A DNA stretch of 64,000 nt from Mesorhizobium onobrychidis (GCF_024707545.1 NZ_CP062229.1:806001-870000); one strand, 5' to 3'; counted from the stretch's first letter, positions 9,032 through 18,492 are shown. Notes: generated by a model not told the origin, from the sequence alone. Translations and numbers: made by a program.

Positions 9032-10309
9032 ATGTTCTACCAGTTCTACGAATTGAACCACGCCGCCGTGCAGCCGGCCCGGCTGTATGCCGATGCGATG
9101 CGGATGCTCTACACCAATCCGCTCAATCCATTCACGCACACGTCCTGGGGCCGTTCGATCGCGGCAACGGCCGAATTGTTCGAGCGCACGACGCGCCGCT
9201 ACAGCAAGCCGCAATTCGGCCTGACCAAGACCGTGGTCGACTGGAAAAGCGTCGATGTCACCGAAAAGACGGTGTGGTCGCGGCCGTTCTGCAATTTGCT
9301 CCGTTTCGAGCGGGCCGTTCCCGCCGGCCGCCGGCCTGATCCGAAGCTGCTGATCGTGGCGCCGATGTCGGGCCACTACGCGACGCTGCTGCGCGGCACG
9401 GTCGAGGCGATGCTGCCCCATGCCGACGTCCACATCACCGACTGGGTCGACGCCCGCATGGTACCGCTCAGCGAGGGCAGCTTCGACCTCGACGACTATA
9501 TCGACTACATTGTCGACATGCTGCATGCGCTAGGCCCCGACACCCATGTCATGGCAGTGTGCCAGCCTTCGGTGCCGGTGCTGGCGGCGGTGGCGCTGAT
9601 GGAAACGCGCGGCGACCCGTTCGTTCCCTCGACGATGACGCTGATGGGCGGGCCGATCGACACCCGCCGCAATCCGACCGCGGTCAACCTTCTAGCCGAG
9701 GAAAAGGGCGTCGACTGGTTCCGCGACAACGTTATCATGCAGGCGCCGTGGCCGGTACCGGCCTTCGGCCGCGAGGTCTATCCCGGCTTCCTGCAGCTTT
9801 CGGGCTTCATGAGCATGAATCTCGACCGCCACATCATCGCCCACAAAGACTTCTTCATGCATCTGGTGAAGCATGATGGCGACAATGCCGAGAAGCACCG
9901 CGACTTCTACGACGAATATATGGCGGTGATGGACCTGACGGCGGAGTTCTACCTGCAGACGGTCGACACCGTGTTTGTCCGCCACGCCTTGCCCAAGGGC
10001 GAAATGACGCATCGCGGCGTCGCCATCGATCCCTCTGATATCCGCAATGTCGCCCTGTTCACGGTCGAGGGCGAGAACGACGACATTTCCGGCCTCGGGC
10101 AGACCCAGGCCGCGCACGACCTCTGCATCAACATCCCCGCGGACAGGCACGCTCACTACATGCAGCCGGCGGTTGGCCATTACGGCGTCTTCAACGGCTC
10201 GCGCTTCCGCTCCGAAATCGTGCCGCGCATCGTCGACTTCATCACCAGCTATGGCCGCCAGACCCGCGTTGCCGTGAAGCCGAAGCTGGTCCGCATCGCC
10301 AGAAAGTAA
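9032..10309 (+). CDS. phaZ: Intracellular poly(3-hydroxybutyrate) depolymerase
   Basis: The protein has 425 residues from the ATG at 9032 (MFYQFYELNH). It is an alpha/beta-hydrolase whose nucleophile position is a cysteine, C177 in MAVCQPSVPV. This is the known signature of intracellular PhaZ enzymes that mobilise native PHB granules. Other family patterns are PMSGHYATLLRGTV, HITDWVDARMVPL and a C-terminal HYGVFNG catalytic-histidine region. PHB turnover is important in rhizobia. The frame is open for 67 codons upstream but that part has no family character. No operon partner is evident. Confidence 0.93.
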   Translation: MFYQFYELNHAAVQPARLYADAMRMLYTNPLNPFTHTSWGRSIAATAELFERTTRRYSKPQFGLTKTVVDWKSVDVTEKTVWSRPFCNLLRFERAVPAGRRPDPKLLIVAPMSGHYATLLRGTVEAMLPHADVHITDWVDARMVPLSEGSFDLDDYIDYIVDMLHALGPDTHVMAVCQPSVPVLAAVALMETRGDPFVPSTMTLMGGPIDTRRNPTAVNLLAEEKGVDWFRDNVIMQAPWPVPAFGREVYPGFLQLSGFMSMNLDRHIIAHKDFFMHLVKHDGDNAEKHRDFYDEYMAVMDLTAEFYLQTVDTVFVRHALPKGEMTHRGVAIDPSDIRNVALFTVEGENDDISGLGQTQAAHDLCINIPADRHAHYMQPAVGHYGVFNGSRFRSEIVPRIVDFITSYGRQTRVAVKPKLVRIARK

Positions 10310-10477
10310 AGGAGCGGCCCGTGGAACGGCGGTCTCGTGTCCGCTCTCGATCTGTTGCACAATAGCCGCTGTTTCGGCCGCGCGGGTAACCATGTCGCAA
10401 AACTGGCCGTTGGTATAATTGACAGGGACTGTCAATCGCCCTTAACCTTTCGTTAACAACAAGGGACGAGGGGGACA

Positions 10478-11095
10478 ATGATTTCCTCACCACTGGCGAG
10501 AACGCTACGCGTGTGCGCACTGTTTGGGCTGGCACTTGCGGCAGGCTGGTCGACGACGGCATCGGCGGCCGGACCAATGGCAACCGGCGGGCCGACATCG
10601 CAGCCGATCGGCCACTATGATTTCTGCAAGACCAGTCCGGCCGAATGCTCGATCCACCCGGGCCATCTCGCCCCCGCCACCATGACCGGTGCGCTCTGGC
10701 GCAAGATCCTCAGCGTCAATGCCAGGGTCAACACCGCCGTCAAGCCGATAAGCGACATCGACATCTATGGCAGGGACGAGGTCTGGGCCTATCCCGTCAA
10801 GGGCGTTGGCGACTGTGAGGACTATGTCCTGGAAAAGCGCCGCGAATTGAACCGCTTGGGGGTGTCCTACGCCAATCTTCTGATGACCGTCGTGCGCAAG
10901 CCGGACGGCGAGGGCCATGCCGTGCTGACGGTGCGCACAAGCAAGGGCGACTACATCCTCGACAATCTGGACGGAAAGGTCCGCTCATGGGACCGGACCG
11001 GCTACCGCTTCCTCAAGCGGCAAGCGATCGACAATACCGGCCGGTGGGTCTCGATCCGTGATGGCCAGCCGGTTCTGGTCGGCGCGGTTCACTAG
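10478..11095 (+). CDS. Transglutaminase-like cysteine peptidase (BTLCP family), exported
   Basis: The protein has 205 residues with a signal peptide (ARTLRVCALFGLALAAG, cleavage near TASAAG). The papain/transglutaminase-like triad is visible as C113 in GVGDCEDYVLEKR, H147 in GEGHAVLTV and D162 in YILDNLDG. This is the bacterial transglutaminase-like cysteine proteinase family (DUF920), related to periplasmic LapG, which cleaves adhesins. No LapD-like partner is visible nearby, so a LapG role is not supported. The ribosome site GAGGGGG sits just before the ATG. Confidence 0.88.
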   Translation: MISSPLARTLRVCALFGLALAAGWSTTASAAGPMATGGPTSQPIGHYDFCKTSPAECSIHPGHLAPATMTGALWRKILSVNARVNTAVKPISDIDIYGRDEVWAYPVKGVGDCEDYVLEKRRELNRLGVSYANLLMTVVRKPDGEGHAVLTVRTSKGDYILDNLDGKVRSWDRTGYRFLKRQAIDNTGRWVSIRDGQPVLVGAVH

Positions 11096-11102
11096 CAGGC
11101 CG

Positions 11103-11471
11103 TCACTTTGGCTGCTTCAGCGCGGCGCGGATCGATGCGGTGATGCGGCGAAGCTCCGCTTCGTCGAGTTTTTCGATGTTTTCGGCCAAAACATTGGCAA
11201 GCTCGGTGGCGGCGGGGCTGAGGCCCGACGTGTCGAGCTTCACCCGTGGGTGCGAGGTCTCGGCCAGCCGTGCGAGTTCCTCGGCATCGTCCCATATGAC
11301 GTTGAAATAGCCGATGATCTTCTGGATCAGCGTCCAGGTCGGCGCGCCGCGGCGACCATGCTCCAGCGCCGACAGATAGGCGGCGCTGACGCCGATTGCC
11401 TCGGCCATCGCCTTCTGACTGATGCCGCGTTCGCTTCGCAGGGCGCGAAGCTTTTCGCCGAGCGGGGTCAC
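11103..11471 (-). CDS. XRE-family helix-turn-helix regulator
   Basis: The protein has 122 residues from a GTG at 11471, the only in-frame start with a nearby ribosome site (GAGG) outside the upstream gene. The HTH_3 domain covers residues of about 3-60 (EKLRALRSERGISQKAMAEA, VSAAYLSALEHGRRGAP). The C-terminal half is helical and acidic. It follows smr by 25 bp in the same orientation and ends the Tim44-mltA-smr-xre run common near the origin in alphaproteobacteria. The target is unknown. Confidence 0.85.
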   Translation of the reverse strand: MTPLGEKLRALRSERGISQKAMAEAIGVSAAYLSALEHGRRGAPTWTLIQKIIGYFNVIWDDAEELARLAETSHPRVKLDTSGLSPAATELANVLAENIEKLDEAELRRITASIRAALKQPK

Positions 11472-11496
11472 AAGTGCATCCTCATGGGGTGCATCC

Positions 11497-12030
11497 TTAT
11501 GCGCGCGCCCGCCGCAGGCGGACATAGAGCGCGCCCGAGCCGCCATGGTTGCGGGCGGCGTGATCGTGGCTGGAAACGAGCGGCCTGAATGCGGGTGTCG
11601 ACAGCCAGGCCGGCACGGCGCGCCGCAGGATGCCGTCGCCGCCCGACGAGGAGCCTTTGCCGGTGATGACCAGCACGTAGCGAATGCCGCCGGCGTGCGC
11701 CCGGTGCAGGAAGGAAAACAGCAGCGAATAGGCTTCGTCCTGGCTCAGGCCATGCAGGTCGACGCGGCCTTCGATCGGCAGCCGGCCCTTCGACAGTTTT
11801 TCCAGCGTCGGTTCGTCGAGCGCATGCGAAACATGCTGCGTCTTGGCTTTCGCCGCCGCAGCCGGAGCCATCGCCTCGACACGCGGCGGTGGCTTCGTGT
11901 CATCAGCGATGCCCGGGCCGATGTCCGGACTGTCGATGGCGGACTTGCCCTTCAGCGGCTTGGCGGTGCGCGCCACTAGGTTCCACAGGACCCGATCGTC
12001 CTCGCTCAGCCTGTCGATGCGCCGGGTCAT
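11497..12030 (-). CDS. Smr-domain protein (MutS2 C-terminal-like)
   Basis: The protein has 177 residues from the ATG at 12030. The Smr domain lies at residues of about 85-177, with the conserved VDLHGLSQDEAYSLLFSFL motif and GKGSSSGGDGILRRAV. Smr domains are nucleic acid nicking or binding modules. The N-terminal 80 residues are low-complexity and probably disordered. Its start overlaps the stop codon of mltA by four bases (ATGA), so translation is coupled. Confidence 0.88.
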   Translation of the reverse strand: MTRRIDRLSEDDRVLWNLVARTAKPLKGKSAIDSPDIGPGIADDTKPPPRVEAMAPAAAAKAKTQHVSHALDEPTLEKLSKGRLPIEGRVDLHGLSQDEAYSLLFSFLHRAHAGGIRYVLVITGKGSSSGGDGILRRAVPAWLSTPAFRPLVSSHDHAARNHGGSGALYVRLRRARA

Positions 12031-13148
12031 CGCCCCGCTCCCGGCACAAGCGGACGCGGTATCAGCGCGTAGAAAACGGCAGGGTTGCGGACAACGCCGG
12101 CGATCTCGCCGGCCGCATGTCCCGTTCCGGCGAACAGGTCGCCACGGGCCGGCCCGGTAATGGCCGAGCCGGTATCCTGCGCAATCATCAGCCGCCGGAA
12201 CGGCTTGTTGTCGAAAGCGGTCAGCGACGGCGCGTCGATGTAGAACGGCGTGCCGAATGTATGTAGCAGACGGTCGACAGCGACGGAGCGGCCCGGCGTC
12301 AGCGGCACTTTGGCGGCAGCGATCGGCCCGAGTGCCGGGTCGTCGACAGCCGCCTCGCGGAAGAAAATATAGGAGCGGTTGCCCCACAGGATCTCGTCAA
12401 TGCGCTCCGGATGCGCCTTGAACCAGGCGCGGACCGACTGCATGGTCACCGCTTCGAGCGGGATTTCGCCTGTCTCACTCAGGATCTTGCCCGGTCCGGT
12501 AAAGCGCTGGCCGGATTTGGCGGCATAGGTGACGCGGCAAAGCCGGCCGTCGGTCATGGTGAGCCGCGCAGCACCCTGTACGTGGATGAAGAAGGCGTCG
12601 ACCTTGTCGGCGAGCCAGGCGATTTCCAGGCCCTTGCCAGCCAAACCCTTGCCGGCAAGTGCGCCGCGCTCGATCTCGCCGCGGGCGAAATACTCGACCG
12701 GTCCGTTCGGCGTGGCGCGGCCGAAGGCGAGATAGGGATCCATGCCGTGCGGCCGGTTGGCGTCGTCGATGTCGACGAGATCGGCCGGACGCGACAGCAG
12801 CGGCACCGCAAATCGTTCGGTTCGCACCGGCGAGGCGTCGACCACGGGTTCATAGAAGCCGGTGACGAGGCCGGCGCCGCCGCTTTCGGCTCCTGTGTGC
12901 GCCGGGATGAAATGCCGCTCGAAGAAGGCGCGGGCTTCGCGCCGGTCGGTTGGCGACACGGTGCGGGCTGCAGCGTAGACTTCGGTGAAGGCATTGAAGT
13001 CGACGCCGAGCCCGCCGGAGCGATAGGGTTTCGTCAGGACATGAAAAGCCGAGCGCCGGAAAGCGGCGAACGCAGCCAGATGGTCGTCCTCGTCCCAACC
13101 GGGCAGATCGTCAAAGGATTTTTCGCTGAACGCCTGAGAAAGCAACAC
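12027..13148 (-). CDS. mltA: Membrane-bound lytic murein transglycosylase A (MltA)
   Basis: The protein has 373 residues from a GTG at 13148. The MltA barrel domain (GLVTGFYEPVVDAS, WLADKVDAFFIHVQGAARL) is followed by a C-terminal 3D domain (RLMIAQDTGSAITGPARGDL) that carries the catalytic aspartates. It cleaves peptidoglycan with formation of 1,6-anhydromuramyl ends. Oddly, no signal peptide or lipobox is visible at this start and there is little room upstream (24 bp to the Tim44-like gene), so export is unexplained. It is overlapped by smr downstream. Confidence 0.9.
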   Translation of the reverse strand: MLLSQAFSEKSFDDLPGWDEDDHLAAFAAFRRSAFHVLTKPYRSGGLGVDFNAFTEVYAAARTVSPTDRREARAFFERHFIPAHTGAESGGAGLVTGFYEPVVDASPVRTERFAVPLLSRPADLVDIDDANRPHGMDPYLAFGRATPNGPVEYFARGEIERGALAGKGLAGKGLEIAWLADKVDAFFIHVQGAARLTMTDGRLCRVTYAAKSGQRFTGPGKILSETGEIPLEAVTMQSVRAWFKAHPERIDEILWGNRSYIFFREAAVDDPALGPIAAAKVPLTPGRSVAVDRLLHTFGTPFYIDAPSLTAFDNKPFRRLMIAQDTGSAITGPARGDLFAGTGHAAGEIAGVVRNPAVFYALIPRPLVPGAGR

Positions 13149-13172
13149 GACAGACCCCGCCGTGGTCCGGCC

Positions 13173-13874
13173 TCAGTCTTCTTCTTCGGTGGCGACGAGC
13201 TTCCAGTTCGGGTCGCGCGAGCGCGTATCACGGGCGAAGGTCCAGACATCCTTGACCTCGGCGACGGTCTCGGGATCGCCGTCGATGACAGCGCCGGCCT
13301 TGTCGCGCGTCGCCGAAATCAGTTCGCTGACGATGCGCAGCGTGATATGCGCCTCGCTGCCCTTCATCTCGGCGGAAACGATGTCGGCCTTGTCGATGCC
13401 GACGAAGGAGGACTGGATCTTTTCCGATTTCGCCTCGCGGTCGCCGATGGCCGCGACAAAGCCGTCATAGACCTCGCGCGACAACAGGTTCTTCAGCGTC
13501 TTGCGATCGCCATCGGCATAGGCCATGACGATCATCTCATAGGCCATCTTGGCGCCGTCGACGAAGGTCTTAGGGTCGAATGCCGGATCATTGTCCTTGA
13601 TCGTGCGCAGGCCCTTGTTGAGATCGGTGTCAGGCTTGGCGAAGGCGTCGATCGCCGCATAGGCGTCGATTGCCGGCTCTCCCGGCGCTCGCTTGCGCGG
13701 CAGCGAGACCACATTCTCGGGCTTCTGGGCGTCCTCGCGCGTGCGGCCCGCCGTATAGGGATCGAAGGGCGGGCGTTCGCTGCCGGTGCGGCGGCCGAGC
13801 ACATTGCGCAGCTGGAAAAAAATCACAACCGCCGCAACCAGAAAGAAAATCGTGCCGAAGTCGAAGAATCCCAT
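13173..13874 (-). CDS. Tim44/TimA-like membrane-anchored protein
   Basis: The protein has 233 residues from the ATG at 13874 (MGFFDFGTI), which has a GGCGGAAG ribosome site. A TTG four codons upstream is less likely. One N-terminal membrane helix (TIFFLVAAVVIFFQL) is followed by a charged linker and a C-terminal Tim44-like domain (FDPKTFVDGAKMAYEMIVMA to WTFARDTRSRDPNWKLVAT). Bacterial relatives are the alphaproteobacterial TimA proteins, proposed to act at the inner membrane. It is the first gene of the leftward Tim44-mltA-smr-xre group, divergent from fxsA. Confidence 0.9.
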   Translation of the reverse strand: MGFFDFGTIFFLVAAVVIFFQLRNVLGRRTGSERPPFDPYTAGRTREDAQKPENVVSLPRKRAPGEPAIDAYAAIDAFAKPDTDLNKGLRTIKDNDPAFDPKTFVDGAKMAYEMIVMAYADGDRKTLKNLLSREVYDGFVAAIGDREAKSEKIQSSFVGIDKADIVSAEMKGSEAHITLRIVSELISATRDKAGAVIDGDPETVAEVKDVWTFARDTRSRDPNWKLVATEEED

Positions 13875-14073
13875 ATCTTCCGCCAATCAATCCCTACTCC
13901 GGCCGGACCGCCCGGCCAGGCAATGGCTGCGGTCGCATAGCGTTCAACATCCAAAGCATATAGAACGCAAGCTGCAATCATTCAAATTAAAGGCAGCCAT
14001 ACCTATCTAAAAGGTTCAGTGCCAGCGGCGATTGCTCGCCGGCCGGCAAAACATCGAAACGATCGGTCAAGAT

Positions 14074-14568
14074 TTGCGCATTTCGCTGCTTCCCCTGTTC
14101 ATCCTCGCGCTTCCGCTGCTGGAGATCGCCGGTTTCGTCATTGTCGGCCGCCAGGTCGGCGCGCTGGCGACCGTCGGCCTGGTGCTGGCTTCGAGCATCG
14201 CCGGCGCTCTGTTGTTGCGATACCAGGGTTTCGGCGTCATGACCCGGGTCCGTGCCGAAATGGACGCGGGACGTGACCCAAGCCGCCAGCTCGCGCACGG
14301 CGCCATGATCGTTCTGGCCGCGATCCTGCTCATCATTCCCGGCTTCATCACTGACGTTTTCGGCATTCTGCTGTTCCTGCCGCCGGTCCGCGACCTCGCC
14401 TGGCGCCTGTTGAAAGGCCGCATCGTGCTGGCCACCAGTTTCGGCACAGGCGGATTCCGGGCCCGGCAACGCGACAAGACCATCGACCTCGACGACAGCG
14501 ACTATTCGCGCGGCGACGAGCGCGGCCCGGATCACAATTCCCCCTGGCGCCGCCTCAAGGATGAGTAG
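14074..14568 (+). CDS. fxsA: FxsA-family membrane protein
   Basis: The protein has 164 residues from a TTG at 14074 (read as MRISLLPLFILALPLLEIAGF). There is no in-frame ATG; another TTG at 14032 would add 14 residues without similarity. Hydrophobic segments at residues of about 4-24, 30-48 and 74-98, plus the motif GFGVMTRVRAEMDAG, are typical of FxsA. FxsA overproduction suppresses F-plasmid exclusion of phage T7 in E. coli; its normal role is unclear. The tail is charged. It lies between the Tim44-like gene and secB. Confidence 0.85.
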   Translation: MRISLLPLFILALPLLEIAGFVIVGRQVGALATVGLVLASSIAGALLLRYQGFGVMTRVRAEMDAGRDPSRQLAHGAMIVLAAILLIIPGFITDVFGILLFLPPVRDLAWRLLKGRIVLATSFGTGGFRARQRDKTIDLDDSDYSRGDERGPDHNSPWRRLKDE

Positions 14569-14611
14569 GGTCGGCAATCACCTCAAGGACGAGTAGGTCG
14601 GCGCGGCTCTT

Positions 14612-14757
14612 CCTTCTCCCCTTGTGGGAGAAGGAAGATTGGCGCGCAGCGCCGAGACGGTTGAGGGGTGCTGGACGGAGTGCAGCCGGCGCCAAGCTGG
14701 AACACCCCTCATCCGACCGAGCTTCGCTCGGCCACCTTCTCCCACAAGGGGAGAAGG
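14612..14757. repeat. Palindromic intergenic repeat, family B copy 1
   Basis: This is the reference copy of a roughly 145-bp family. Both ends are the short palindrome CCTTCTCCC-N5-GGGAGAAGG. Inside are a GGCGCGCAGCGCC hairpin, a GGGGTG...CACCCC stem, and a CCGAGCTTCGCTCGG hairpin. Ten other copies lie in this window in both orientations. It occupies the fxsA-secB gap. Confidence 0.9.
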
Positions 14758-14860
14758 GAGAGCAAAGCGGGCAAACCTTGTCTTGTCATGCCGACCATGG
14801 TAGCGAACGCCCGATTTCAATCCGGTCAGCAACGCTGCCGAGGCAAAAGGACAAAGGCTT

Positions 14861-15361
14861 ATGGCCAGCAAAGACGACGCGCCGACCGGCGCGGCCAGTG
14901 GCAACGGCGACGCGACGCAGCCTTCGCTCAACGTGCTTGCCCAATATGTGAAGGACCTTTCCTTCGAAAGCCCCGGCGCGCCAAACTCGCTGCGCGGCCG
15001 CGACAAGGCCCCCGGCATAGCCATCAACGTCAATGTCAACGCCAACCCGCTTTCGGACAAGCAGTTCGACGTCAATCTGACGCTGAACGCCAAGGCATCC
15101 TTCGATAAGGAAGTGCTGTTCAACGTCGAGCTGGTCTATGGCGGCGTGTTCGCCATCAGCGGCTTCCCGCAGGAACACATGCTGCCGCTGCTGTTCATCG
15201 AATGCCCGCGGCTGCTGTTCCCGTTCGCCAGGCAGATCATCGCCGAGGCCACCCGCAATGGCGGCTTCCCGCCGCTGATGCTCGACCCAATCGATTTCGC
15301 GCAAATGTTCCAGCAGAAGCTGGCCGAGGACCAGGCCGCCGGCAAGGCCAAGGTGAGCTGA
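14861..15361 (+). CDS. secB: Protein-export chaperone SecB
   Basis: The protein has 166 residues, the normal alphaproteobacterial length. It has the typical SecB core: [19 protein letters not shown], then alternating beta strands ([21 protein letters not shown]) and the conserved [22 protein letters not shown] segment. The N-terminus is low-complexity. It holds secretory precursors unfolded and delivers them to SecA. A strong intrinsic terminator follows 22 bp after the stop. Its neighbours fxsA, the Tim44-like gene and dnaQ match the usual order near the origin. Confidence 0.96.
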   Translation: MASKDDAPTGAASGNGDATQPSLNVLAQYVKDLSFESPGAPNSLRGRDKAPGIAINVNVNANPLSDKQFDVNLTLNAKASFDKEVLFNVELVYGGVFAISGFPQEHMLPLLFIECPRLLFPFARQIIAEATRNGGFPPLMLDPIDFAQMFQQKLAEDQAAGKAKVS

Positions 15362-15383
15362 GGCGAGTGTCGCGCAGACATTG

Positions 15384-15411
15384 AAAAACCCGGCCTCGCG
15401 CCGGGTTTTTT
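15384..15411 (+). terminator. Intrinsic terminator after secB
   Basis: The 11-bp stem AAAAACCCGGC (15384-15394) pairs with GCCGGGTTTTT (15400-15410) around a five-base loop, followed by further T. The flanking A and T runs let it also act on the opposite strand, towards dnaQ. Confidence 0.9.
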
Positions 15412-15432
15412 CTTTGGGACGCCGGAGGGACA

Positions 15433-15605
15433 GCGCCCCCCTCTGTCCTGCCGGACATCTCCCCCACGAGGGGGAGATTGGCAGCCCAAGCGTCTCGCTC
15501 ATTCCTGCGACGATGAAGATTGGCGAAGGCCGATGTGAAGTCCGATCTCCCCCCGTGAGGGGGAGATGCCAAGTTTTGGCAAAGAGGGCAGGACAGAGGG
15601 GGGCG
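15433..15605. repeat. Palindromic intergenic repeat, family A copy 3
   Basis: The outer arms CGCCCCCCTCTGTCCTGCC and the inverse complement near 15590-15605 match the copy at 940-1099. The right arm carries a short extra AAGTTTTGGCAAAG segment near 15570-15585. It fills the gap between the convergent secB and dnaQ genes. Confidence 0.85.
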
Positions 15606-15630
15606 CGACGGATCGCTCCAGTCAAAATCA

Positions 15631-16350
15631 CTATGCCGCGGAACTCGCTTCGGGGGCGACGCGCAGCCAGAGCGCCTTTTCGCCCAGCGTGCCGACCATG
15701 CTCGCGTGCGCGGTACGCTCCGCGTCGGTCAGACGAGACGGCAGCGCTATCGGCCGCACGCCGATGCTGATGTCGATATCGTCGACACTTCTCCTGCCGC
15801 CGGCCGGCGCCGTGGCGCTGTCGAGGATCAGCGCCGCCTGCTTGCCGCCGATGAGCTCGATATAGACCTCGGCCAGCAATTCCGAATCGAGCAGCGCGCC
15901 GTGCTTGGTGCGACGGGCATTGTCGATGCCATAGCGCCGGCACAGCGCGTCCAGCGAGTTGGGGCCCATCGGATGCTTGCGGCGCGCCAGCGCCAGCGTG
16001 TCGACGACAAGTCCGGGGTCAACGACCGGGTGGCCAAGCCGGCCAAACTCGACATTGAGGAAAGCGATGTCGAAAGTGGCATTGTGGGCGACCAGCTTGG
16101 CGCCGTCGATGAAGGCAAGAAACTCCTCGGCGATGTCGCTGAAGGCCGGCTTGCCCGTGAGGTCGGCGGAGCTGATGCCATGAACGGCCTGCGCCTCCGC
16201 ATGAATTGGTCGTCCTTGCGGATTGATGTAATGGTGGAAGGTGCGGCCGGTCGGGAAACGATTGACCAACTCGATGCAGCCAAGCTCGATGACGCGGTCA
16301 TCACGGAAATCGAGACCGGTGGTTTCCGTATCGAAGATGATCTCGCGCAT
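15631..16350 (-). CDS. dnaQ: DNA polymerase III epsilon subunit (3'-5' proofreading exonuclease)
   Basis: The protein has 239 residues. The DEDDh exonuclease motifs are visible: Exo I FDTETTGLD (residues of about 6-14), Exo II LVAHNATFDIAFLN, and Exo III HGALLDSELLAEVY with the catalytic histidine. The C-terminus is of the kind that binds the polymerase alpha subunit. It removes misincorporated nucleotides during replication. It is the last gene of the leftward maf-aroE-coaE-dnaQ run, 87 bp after coaE. Confidence 0.95.
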   Translation of the reverse strand: MREIIFDTETTGLDFRDDRVIELGCIELVNRFPTGRTFHHYINPQGRPIHAEAQAVHGISSADLTGKPAFSDIAEEFLAFIDGAKLVAHNATFDIAFLNVEFGRLGHPVVDPGLVVDTLALARRKHPMGPNSLDALCRRYGIDNARRTKHGALLDSELLAEVYIELIGGKQAALILDSATAPAGGRRSVDDIDISIGVRPIALPSRLTDAERTAHASMVGTLGEKALWLRVAPEASSAA

Positions 16351-16437
16351 CGAATCAGTCCGTTGGGTTCCGGCGTTATTCCAGCCGAATCATGATGGGA
16401 ACAAATTGGCAACATATTACGCCGGACGCAAGCGCCG

Positions 16438-17049
16438 TTAAGCAGGCTTGCTGGCTTTATCCCCGACCAGTTCGGCGACAATCGCATTGACCGCCGCGCG
16501 CGCCGCATCAAAACCTTGTCCGGTGTCGATGACGAAATCGGCGGCTTCACGCTTTTCGGCGTCGGGAACCTGCCTGGCCAGGATCGACGCCAGTTTCTCC
16601 TCGCTCATGCCCGGCCTTGCCAGCACCCGGGCGCGCTGGATGTCGGGCGAGGCGGTGACGACCACGACCTTGTCGACGCGGTCGCGGCCGCCGGTTTCGA
16701 ACAGCAGCGGGATGTCGAGAACGACAAGCGGTACGCCGGCAGCGCGGTTCCTGGCCAGGAAGGCGTCGGCGTCGGCGCGGACCAGCGGGTGGATGATCGC
16801 TTCCAGCCGTTTCAGCGCGGCTGCATCGCCGAGCACCCGCTCGGCCAGCTTGGTGCGGTCGACCGAGCCAGATCTGGTGGTTCCGGGAAACGCCGCCTCC
16901 ACCAGCGGAGCCGCCTTGCCGGCATAGAGGCGATGCACTGCCTCGTCCGAATCGTGGACGGGTACGCCGGCTTCGGCAAACATCTTCGCCGTGGTCGACT
17001 TGCCCATGCCGATCGATCCGGTGAGGCCTAGCACGATCATGCTTTTCAT
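16438..17049 (-). CDS. coaE: Dephospho-CoA kinase
   Basis: The protein has 203 residues. The P-loop is [12 protein letters not shown] near residue 8, with the family signature [12 protein letters not shown] and the [12 protein letters not shown] lid region. It phosphorylates dephospho-CoA in the last step of coenzyme A synthesis. The ATG at 17049 overlaps the aroE stop by four bases (ATGA). A second ATG at 17040 (MIVLGLTGS) is possible, but the overlap favours the longer form. Confidence 0.95.
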   Translation of the reverse strand: MKSMIVLGLTGSIGMGKSTTAKMFAEAGVPVHDSDEAVHRLYAGKAAPLVEAAFPGTTRSGSVDRTKLAERVLGDAAALKRLEAIIHPLVRADADAFLARNRAAGVPLVVLDIPLLFETGGRDRVDKVVVVTASPDIQRARVLARPGMSEEKLASILARQVPDAEKREAADFVIDTGQGFDAARAAVNAIVAELVGDKASKPA

Positions 17050-17900
17050 TCCCTGGTCATTGCTTGGGCGCCAAGATCGGCGACAATCATCTGCCGCAAT
17101 TCGGCAGTGACGTCAGGCCTGATGCCGAACCAGCGCTCGAAGCCGGGCACTGCCTGGTGCAAAAGCATGCCGAGCCCGTCGACGGTCTTCAGGCCCCGCG
17201 CTTTGGCTGCGGCCAGCAACGGCGTTTCCAGCGGCACATAGACAATGTCGGTGACGATGGCATGATCCGGCAGCCTGGCCGGATCGGCGGACAGGCCTTC
17301 ATGGCCGTGCATGCCGAGCGCTGACGTGTTGACCAGCAGGCCGGCATCGGCAAGCAGTTCGCCGGTCGCGACCGTGCCGTGGGCGGAGACCCCGCCGCCG
17401 AAGCGGTGGCGCAGCTCCTCGGCTCGGGCGAGCGTCCGGTTGACGATGCGGATATCGTCAACCCCGCGCTGCTTCAGCGCCTGGATGACCGCGCGCGAGG
17501 CGCCGCCGGCGCCGAGCACCACGGCCGGGCCATTGTCTGCCCAGCCCGGCGCATGCTCGTCCAGATTGGCGGCAAAACCATGGGCGTCGGTGTTGCCGCC
17601 CCACAGTTTTCCGCCCTCGAACCACAGCGTGTTGACGGCGCCGATCTGTTCGGCCGCGTCATCGCGGCGCGCCGCCAGCGCGAAGGCGGCCTCCTTGTGC
17701 GGGATGGTGACGTTGCCGCCACGGTAGCCATTCGCCTCGAGCGTTTTGACAAATTCGGCAAAAGCCTCCGGCGCGACATCGATCGCCCGATAGCTGCCGT
17801 CTATACCGTATTTTGCCAGCCAATAGCCGTGGATCTTGGGCGACCGGGAATGCGCGACCGGGTGGCCGGTGACGAAGGCTTTTTTCGCGGCCTCAGCCAT
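17046..17900 (-). CDS. aroE: Shikimate dehydrogenase (NADP+)
   Basis: The protein has 284 residues. The substrate-binding SRSPKIH motif (residues of about 18-24), NVTIPHKE with the catalytic lysine, NTDAHGF, and the NADP-binding [13 protein letters not shown] and [10 protein letters not shown] motifs are all present. It reduces 3-dehydroshikimate to shikimate in aromatic amino acid synthesis. Its start overlaps the end of maf by eight bases and its end overlaps coaE, giving a tightly packed operon. Confidence 0.96.
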   Translation of the reverse strand: MAEAAKKAFVTGHPVAHSRSPKIHGYWLAKYGIDGSYRAIDVAPEAFAEFVKTLEANGYRGGNVTIPHKEAAFALAARRDDAAEQIGAVNTLWFEGGKLWGGNTDAHGFAANLDEHAPGWADNGPAVVLGAGGASRAVIQALKQRGVDDIRIVNRTLARAEELRHRFGGGVSAHGTVATGELLADAGLLVNTSALGMHGHEGLSADPARLPDHAIVTDIVYVPLETPLLAAAKARGLKTVDGLGMLLHQAVPGFERWFGIRPDVTAELRQMIVADLGAQAMTRE

Positions 17901-18492
17901 CGATGGCTCCGAGGTCGCGCAGCTTGGCCAGAACGGGCAGAAGCGGCAGGCCGACGACGGTGAAATAGTCGCCTTCTATTCTTTCGAACAGTTGGATGCC
18001 CTCGCCTTCGATCTGATAGGCGCCGACGCTGGACAGCGCCTTGGCGCCGACCCGCGCCAGATGGCGGCCGATGAAGGCCGGATCGAGCTTTCGCATGGTC
18101 AGGCTGGCGATGCCGACATGCCGCCACAGAACCGCGCCGTCGCGGGCGAGCACGACTCCACTGTTGAGCTGATGGGTCTTGCCCGACAGCGCCAAGAGAT
18201 GGCGGCGCGCGGCTTCCATGTCGGCCGGCTTGTGGAACACTTCGTCGCCGAGCGACAGCGTCTGGTCGCAGCCGAGCACCAGAGCGCCGGGCTTTCGCTC
18301 GCTGACCTCGGTGGCCTTGGCCTCGGCAAGCACCAGTGCGATGTCCTCGGGGGAGATACCGCTGCCCTGCAAAGGTGCTTCGAGCGCGCGCTCGTCGACT
18401 TCCGCCGGCACCGCCTCGATGGCGACGCCGGCGTTGACGAGCAGCGCCTTGCGAAACGGGCTGCCCGAGGCAAGAATGATTTTTTCGGCCAT
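17893..18492 (-). CDS. maf: Maf-family nucleoside triphosphate pyrophosphatase
   Basis: The protein has 199 residues from the ATG at 18492 ([18 protein letters not shown]). The Maf signature SxxxRxxxL, a conserved [10 protein letters not shown] segment and the [12 protein letters not shown] motif are visible. Maf proteins hydrolyse non-canonical or modified nucleotides. Whether this one prefers dTTP/UTP or 7-methyl-GTP (YceF type) cannot be settled by eye. It is the first gene of the maf-aroE-coaE-dnaQ operon. Confidence 0.93.
   Translation of the reverse strand: MAEKIILASGSPFRKALLVNAGVAIEAVPAEVDERALEAPLQGSGISPEDIALVLAEAKATEVSERKPGALVLGCDQTLSLGDEVFHKPADMEAARRHLLALSGKTHQLNSGVVLARDGAVLWRHVGIASLTMRKLDPAFIGRHLARVGAKALSSVGAYQIEGEGIQLFERIEGDYFTVVGLPLLPVLAKLRDLGAIDG

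Noticed and set aside
10478..11095. LapG adhesin protease assignment for the transglutaminase-like protein
   Set aside because: It belongs to the same superfamily, but no LapD-like or adhesin gene is nearby, so only the family name is supported.
12411..13940. A 509-codon plus-strand frame opposite mltA and the Tim44-like gene
   Set aside because: It spans the antisense of two well-supported genes and shows no recognisable domain.
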